From: an uncultured Chloroflexota bacterium
GTDB lineage: Bacteria; Chloroflexota; Dehalococcoidia; Lucifugimonadales; CAJWER01
DNA: 10,281 nt
Reading direction: 5' to 3'
Assembly (NCBI GenBank): GCA_913030785.1
Contig: CAJWER010000092.1
Coordinates: forward strand, 1 to 10,281
Shown: positions 6,802 through 10,281 of the stretch, one piece after another
Layout of the letters: every line of letters starts with the position of its first letter
Numbering within the stretch: position 1 is the first letter of the stretch
Made by a program: the position numbers and the translations under genes
Notes under the pieces: model-generated
What the model saw: the letters and a program-made list of their open reading frames with translations, nothing else
The model's database searches: none
Told to the model about the DNA's origin: nothing

Positions 6802-6830
6802 ATATTAGTCCCGCGTGTGCGCGGTCGCAA
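6802..6830 (-). promoter_or_regulatory. Promoter of the DNA ligase gene, suggesting a leaderless mRNA
   Basis: Reading the minus strand, TTGCGA (6830-6825) and TAATAT (6807-6802) are separated by exactly 17 nt, each with four of six consensus matches. Only eight bases separate the -10 from the ATG at 6793. Transcription would therefore start within about 0-3 nt of the start codon. There is no purine-rich ribosome site in the CCCCC-rich gap, which agrees with leaderless translation. Confidence 0.5.
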
Positions 6831-6857
6831 GTCTGAAGTTGCGGGATCTTTACCAGG

Positions 6858-7045
6858 GTCCCGGATGATTTCACGCTGAGCTAATCAAGCAAAGACCGAG
6901 CGAAACATCCAGAGCCACGCGCAACAAATGTCGCACGGGCGATCTGCCCTTCGACGAACTACGGGCAAGCGGCCATTTTGAACCTCCGTTCGTGGTAAGC
7001 CCGTCGAACCACCGTCCCGGATGAAGGCTCCTCAGAGACCGAGCG
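6858..7045. repeat. REP-like palindrome and duplicated two-part motif in the divergent ligase/SMP-30 spacer
   Basis: The 355-nt spacer between the divergent ligase and SMP-30 genes contains repeats between the two promoters. GTCCCGGATGA occurs at 6858-6868 and 7014-7024. AGACCGAGCG occurs at 6893-6902 and 7036-7045 in the same order, so a two-part unit is present twice. Between them, 6986-7012 resembles the dispersed 'CCGTTCGTGGT.AGC..GTCGAACCAC' family and can fold through GTGGT (6992-6996) with ACCAC (7008-7012). TTCGACG (6950-6956) is an inverted partner of CGTCGAA (7002-7008). GGGC-GATCT-GCCC (6937-6949) forms a small hairpin. No gene is apparent in this stretch. Confidence 0.5.
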
Positions 7046-7052
7046 CGGTGCG

Positions 7053-7081
7053 TTGACCGGTCGATGAGTCGCTGCTACACT
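7053..7081 (+). promoter_or_regulatory. Sigma70-type promoter for the SMP-30 gene
   Basis: TTGACC (7053-7058, five of six) and TACACT (7076-7081, four of six) are separated by exactly 17 nt. This would start a transcript near 7088 with a leader of about 60 nt. The leader ends in GGAGG at 7136-7140, eight bases before the ATG at 7149. Confidence 0.55.
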
Positions 7082-7148
7082 CGCGTCCACGCCTGAAATC
7101 GCCTGCAAAGCAGCGGTCGCGAAGCCACACCGGACGGAGGCATAAGCC

Positions 7149-8021
7149 ATGGGACTGGAGCCGATAGCGGACTACGCGTGCGAGGTCGGCGAGGGCCCTC
7201 TCTGGCACCCTCTTGAGAAGCGGCTGTACTGGGGCGACATCCCCCGGGGCAGGATGTTCCGGTACGACCCTGCTACCGGGCACCACGAGCAGTTCTACGA
7301 CGGCCCCGTCGTAGGGGGATTCACAATCCAGACAGACGGTAGCCTGCTGCTGTTCATGGAAAAGGGCGCAATCGCGGTGTGGCGCGACGGAGATCTGAGC
7401 TACATCATCGACGCGCTGACTGGTGAAGAAGAGAACCGGTTCAACGACGTATTCGCCGATCCCCGCGGTCGCGTTTTCTGCGGAACGATGCCCATGGACC
7501 CGGAACGCGGGGTCGAGCGCCTCGGTACCTTGTACCTGCTAGACACCGACGCAAGCATCAAGCCCGTGCTCCATAATCTGGGCATCTCCAACGGCATGGG
7601 GCTCACACCCGACCGGAAGAAGATGTACTTCACAGACACCATCCCCAAGACGATCTACCGTTTCGACTATGACGAGAAGACCGGTGCAATATCGAACAGG
7701 CAGGTCTTCGTGGACTCTTCGGATGAGGAGGGCGGGCCGGACGGAATGACGGTGGACGCCGAGGGCTACGTCTGGTCGGCACGATGGGGCGGCTCGTGCG
7801 TGACACGCTACAGTCCTGACGGCAAGGAGGACCGGCGCATTATCTTCCCCACCGAGGCGGTGTCCAGCGCCATCTTCGGCGGCGAGGATTACGGCGACCT
7901 CTACGCCACGACTGCAATGGGCAACGACAAGGCGGCCAACGGCGAACACGCCGGGGCCCTGTTCCGAGTCGACCCGGGGGTCAAGGGCGTGGCGGAGTTT
8001 TCTTCACGCGTAGGCCTTTAG
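7149..8021 (+). CDS. SMP-30/gluconolactonase/LRE family sugar lactone hydrolase
   Basis: A 290-aa six-bladed beta-propeller of the SMP-30 (regucalcin)/gluconolactonase family, which opens sugar-acid lactones using one divalent metal. The metal ligands expected from human SMP30 (Glu, Asn, Asp) are seen as Glu15 in 'GEGPLW', Asn148 in 'GISNGMG' and Asp198 in 'GGPDGM'. The substrate-contact residues of the 'RFND' motif (97-100, Arg97 and Asn99) are also present. Repeating blade features include 'RLYWGDIPRGRMFRYDP', 'MYFTDT' and 'DLYATT'. Length is normal and no signal peptide is seen, so a cytosolic enzyme is expected. The ATG is well set by GGAGG eight bases upstream and a promoter at 7053-7081. 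It is followed by 337 nt of repeat-bearing spacer, so it is probably transcribed alone. The exact lactone is unknown; gluconolactone is only the family default. Confidence 0.93.
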   Translation: MGLEPIADYACEVGEGPLWHPLEKRLYWGDIPRGRMFRYDPATGHHEQFYDGPVVGGFTIQTDGSLLLFMEKGAIAVWRDGDLSYIIDALTGEEENRFNDVFADPRGRVFCGTMPMDPERGVERLGTLYLLDTDASIKPVLHNLGISNGMGLTPDRKKMYFTDTIPKTIYRFDYDEKTGAISNRQVFVDSSDEEGGPDGMTVDAEGYVWSARWGGSCVTRYSPDGKEDRRIIFPTEAVSSAIFGGEDYGDLYATTAMGNDKAANGEHAGALFRVDPGVKGVAEFSSRVGL

Positions 8022-8164
8022 GTGCCGCGCACGACAAGGAGGCGGGGCTCGTTGCACCCCACTGGCTAGGTGGATGCGCAGGTGAAGATCATTCCCGTGC
8101 CAGATGCTGGCAGTCCGAGACAGACTCGTCTATTTGCTTAGGGGGGGGATCACACTCACCTCAG

Positions 8165-8185
8165 TCCTCTCCCTGAAGGAGAGGA
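8165..8185. repeat. Stem-loop of a CCTCTCC/GGAGAGG dispersed repeat type
   Basis: In the 337-nt spacer between the SMP-30 and deacylase genes, TCCTCTCC (8165-8172) and GGAGAGGA (8178-8185) form a perfect 8-bp stem around CTGAA. The flanks, CTCACCTCAG before and ACGGGGTG after (about 8155-8206), recall the common bacterial intergenic repeat built on 'CCCTCTCCC...GGGAGAGGG'. A weaker hairpin, AGAAGA/TCTTCT at 8276-8294, is followed by TTTA and could be a poor terminator. I see no gene or clear promoter in the rest of this spacer. Confidence 0.55.
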
Positions 8186-8358
8186 GGGGGACCGGAGACG
8201 GGGTGCGCGCAGAGGACACAGCCTCGTCTCCTGGCCTGAGCCCACCGAAGAGCCGGGAGCCTGAGAGTGTCCCTCAGAAGATTCTCTGTCTTCTTTTATC
8301 TTGGGGCGGGGTTTCGAAATGGTCGATCAGGACAAAAAGCACATGAGCAGGAGATGAA

Positions 8359-9966
8359 ATGGCATTCGACATCTTAATCGTGAACGGGACGGTGGTGGAC
8401 GGTACGGGCGGGCCAAGGTACAAGGCCGACGTGGGGATATCCGGTGGCAAGATATCAGCCATTGGCAATCTGGGTGACGCCGAGGCCGCGCGCAAGATAG
8501 ACGCCGAGGGCCATGTGATATCGCCGGGGTTTATCGACATGCACAGCCACAGCGACGTGACACTGATCGACGATCCCGGTGGCGAGAGCAAGGCGTACCA
8601 GGGGGTGACGACAGAGGTCACAGGGAATTGCGCCTACTCGCCGTTCCCTGCCGGGCCGGCCGGGGTGAAGAAGTTGCGCGCCGACATAGGAGGCGTGCTG
8701 ATCTCCAGTGCCGAGTGGACCTGGTCGACAATGGACGAGTGGGCGACTGTCATCGATACCAACGGCGTCAGCATCAACGTGGCAGCGCAGGTGGGCAACG
8801 CGGCGCTGCGGATCGCTGTCGGCGCAACAGAGAACCGACCTGCCAATCCAGACGAGCTGAAAGAGATGCAGCGTCTGGCGGCCGAGGCGATCGAGCAGGG
8901 CGCTTTCAGCCTATCAACAGGTTTGTCGCTGACGCCATCCAGCTACTCGAATACCGAAGAGGTCGCGGCACTGTGCCAGGCCATCTCACACTATCCGGGC
9001 GCATTCTACGTCACACACGCAAGGGTCATGCCGGGCTGGCACATCAAGTGCATCGAGGAGGCGGCGGAGATCGGGCATCGTGGCGGCGTACCCGTGCAGT
9101 TCTCCCACATGGCGACGACCGAACGCTTCTTCTACGGCAACCCGGAGAAGAAGGTCGCCGTTGTCGAAAAGGCCCGAGCGGACGGGTTGGACATGACCTA
9201 CGACGTCTACCCCTACACCGCCGCGGGAGCCGGGATCAACCAGACCATTCCGCTGTGGTTCCAGGAGGGCGGGCTCGACGCATACATGGGGCGGCTGCGT
9301 GATCCTGCCCTGCGCAAGAAGGCCCGCGAGGAGATGACCATCGGTCGCGAAGGCGGAGAGCCGCCACTGTGGGACAAGTGGGTCATTTCGAACGTCATGT
9401 CGGAGGCGAACAAGGGCGTCATAGGCCGCTCCATAGAGCAGATCGGCAAGGACAGAGGCGTCGACCCGTCTGAGGCGGCGCTGCAGCTGGTCGAAGAGGA
9501 GCGCGACTCTGTGATGGCGGTGGTCCACAACCGAGTGGAGGAGGACGTGCGCTACTACCTGGGTCACCCCCAGGCGATGATCGGCTCGGACGGGAATGCC
9601 GTTTCGCCGGACGGACTCTACTCGGAGTTCGAGCCGCACCCCAGGTTCTATGGAACGTATCCCCGAATTCTGGGGCGATACGTCCGCGAGCAGCCCTCTG
9701 TGATGTCACTGGAGACGGCCATATACAAGATGGCAGGTTTCCCTGCCCAGCGGCTCTCCCTTTCAGATCGCGGTAGGATCGCCGAGGGCCTGGTTGCAGA
9801 CATAGTGGTATTCGACCCGGACACGGTGATCGACCAGGCGACGTTCGAGCAGCCGCACCAGTTCCCGGTGGGCATCCCCCATGTGCTGGTCGCCGGCGAA
9901 CCGGTAATCCTGAACGGCAAGCACACCAACGCAAGGCCGGGCAAGGTACTACGCCGCGGCGGTTAG
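8359..9966 (+). CDS. N-acyl-D-amino-acid deacylase (D-aminoacylase), amidohydrolase superfamily
   Basis: This is a 535-aa enzyme expected to hydrolyse N-acyl-D-amino acids to a carboxylate and a D-amino acid, using zinc in the cytosol. The N-terminal beta-sandwich starts 'FDILIVNGTVVDGTGGP'. The TIM barrel then shows the full family ligand set: His62 and His64 in 'DMHSHSD', Cys91 in 'VTGNCAYSP' (the unusual Cys ligand of D-aminoacylases), His220 in 'YVTHAR', His250 in 'QFSHM' and catalytic Asp411 in 'IGSDGNAV'. The C-terminal tail ('GRIAEGLVADIVVFDPDTV', then 'GIPHVLVAGEPVILNGKHT') closes the sandwich. Length agrees with the family, which is usually near 480-540 aa. ATG 8359 has AGGAGA (8349-8354) just upstream. 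Related members act on N-acyl-D-Glu, D-Asp or dihydroorotate-like compounds, so the precise substrate is not settled. It stands alone, with repeats on both sides. Confidence 0.93.
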   Translation: MAFDILIVNGTVVDGTGGPRYKADVGISGGKISAIGNLGDAEAARKIDAEGHVISPGFIDMHSHSDVTLIDDPGGESKAYQGVTTEVTGNCAYSPFPAGPAGVKKLRADIGGVLISSAEWTWSTMDEWATVIDTNGVSINVAAQVGNAALRIAVGATENRPANPDELKEMQRLAAEAIEQGAFSLSTGLSLTPSSYSNTEEVAALCQAISHYPGAFYVTHARVMPGWHIKCIEEAAEIGHRGGVPVQFSHMATTERFFYGNPEKKVAVVEKARADGLDMTYDVYPYTAAGAGINQTIPLWFQEGGLDAYMGRLRDPALRKKAREEMTIGREGGEPPLWDKWVISNVMSEANKGVIGRSIEQIGKDRGVDPSEAALQLVEEERDSVMAVVHNRVEEDVRYYLGHPQAMIGSDGNAVSPDGLYSEFEPHPRFYGTYPRILGRYVREQPSVMSLETAIYKMAGFPAQRLSLSDRGRIAEGLVADIVVFDPDTVIDQATFEQPHQFPVGIPHVLVAGEPVILNGKHTNARPGKVLRRGG

Positions 9967-9986
9967 GCAATAGGCGACTCGACTGA

Positions 9987-10102
9987 CCATGTCACCCTGA
10001 GCGGATGCAAAGGGTCTGGGGACGTGGGGTTCTGCGGCACGGCAATGGTCGCGCTGACCCCACCCCAGATGCTTCGTCGGGGGCCTCCTCAGCATGACAT
10101 GG
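9987..10102. repeat. Palindromic intergenic repeat, copy B (intact ends)
   Basis: A 116-bp element with imperfect terminal inverted repeats. CCATGTCA at 9987-9994 pairs exactly with TGACATGG at 10095-10102. The match continues with CTGAG (9997-10001) against CTCAG (10088-10092) and, after a small offset, TCTGGGG (10015-10021) against CCCCAGA (10063-10069). No open reading frame or transposase lies inside. It shares its left arm and overall length with the element at 5587-5699. It begins 20 nt after the deacylase stop codon, so the hairpin could help end that transcript. A MITE-like or REP/BIME-like origin is likely but not proven. Confidence 0.7.
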
Positions 10103-10135
10103 CTGTGATCGAAATTACACAGGCGAGGTGATGGC

Positions 10136-10281
10136 ATGAGGGTCGAGGTACCTATCGAGCCTGCCCTGGCGCAGGAGTTACTGGGTTTCTGGGCCGACAC
10201 ATTCGGTGATATCCCGGACCTGGATCCAGGGGCGTTGCTGGGCGAGGACGCCGGCAATAACGACTACTACCTCTATGTGAC
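10136..10281 (+). CDS. N-terminal fragment of an unidentified protein, possibly GNAT acetyltransferase (partial)
   Basis: The first 48 codons of a gene that runs off the window edge. The start at ATG 10136 is well supported: GAGGTGAT (10125-10132) is a near-perfect Shine-Dalgarno, with its GAGG core seven bases before the ATG, and the other ATG at 10131 hits a stop after two codons. The visible sequence has an amphipathic opening helix ('PALAQELLGFWADTFG', 9-24), then 'LLGEDAGNNDYYLYV'. That acidic-Asn block leading into a beta-strand resembles the start of some GNAT N-acetyltransferases, where the strand precedes acetyl-CoA-binding motifs. The diagnostic pyrophosphate-binding loop is not yet reached, so this is only a suggestion. 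It is probably the first gene of the next transcription unit. Confidence 0.6.
   Translation, partial: MRVEVPIEPALAQELLGFWADTFGDIPDLDPGALLGEDAGNNDYYLYV

Noticed and set aside
7949..8100. A frameshifted extension of the SMP-30 gene past its stop
   Set aside because: The protein already has the normal length and a normal family ending; the following bases give no matching continuation.
8104..8346. An 80-codon open frame in the SMP-30/deacylase spacer
   Set aside because: It runs through the repeat stem-loop, has no family motif or convincing ribosome site, and has low-complexity composition.
5587..10102. The two related palindromic elements as ends of a composite transposon or genomic island
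   Set aside because: They are in the same orientation, share degenerate ends, and the genes between them include no transposase or integrase. Independent insertions are simpler.

Overview
The window is GC-rich bacterial DNA using the standard code, with mostly complete catabolic-type genes separated by repeat-bearing spacers. The mix suggests a heterotroph from a large environmental lineage, for example Chloroflexota of the SAR202/Dehalococcoidia kind or an actinobacterium-like group. It includes an amidohydrolase, a dienelactone-hydrolase-like esterase, a COG1053-type flavoprotein, an SRPBCC protein, a hotdog thioesterase, an SMP-30 lactonase and an N-acyl-D-amino-acid deacylase. The placement is inference from gene content; no phylogenetic marker gene is present.

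Layout. Positions 1-2467 (+) hold the end of an amidohydrolase, an alpha/beta hydrolase and a DegT/DnrJ/EryC1/StrS-type PLP aminotransferase. They are tightly spaced and probably form one operon that starts outside the window. A 238-nt spacer follows, with a stem-loop and a plausible promoter. Positions 2706-5539 (+) hold a fumarate-reductase-like flavoprotein, an SRPBCC/START-like protein and a PaaI-type hotdog thioesterase, probably a second transcription unit. Positions 5759-6793 (-) hold a stand-alone ATP-dependent DNA ligase, convergent with the thioesterase. It has a promoter so close to its ATG that the mRNA may be leaderless. Positions 7149-8021 (+) hold an SMP-30/gluconolactonase family enzyme with a good sigma70-type promoter and Shine-Dalgarno site. 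Positions 8359-9966 (+) hold an N-acyl-D-amino-acid deacylase with a complete set of expected metal ligands. Positions 10136-10281 (+) hold the start of another gene, possibly a GNAT acetyltransferase, cut by the window edge.

The spacers carry at least three kinds of palindromic intergenic repeat. One is a ~115-bp element with imperfect terminal inverted repeats, present twice (5587-5699 and 9987-10102). One is a REP-like palindrome plus a duplicated two-part motif (6858-7045). One is a CCTCTCC/GGAGAGG stem-loop (8165-8185).

Together the genes look like small-molecule breakdown modules: ester, amide and lactone hydrolysis, flavin-linked redox and thioester cleavage. No substrate can be named from the sequence. 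I see no transporter, dedicated regulator, RNA gene, CRISPR array, transposase or defence system. The most interesting points are the flavoprotein, which lacks the usual fumarate-reductase substrate residues, the paired palindromic elements and the possibly leaderless ligase gene. I do not see strong evidence for a wholly new system here.
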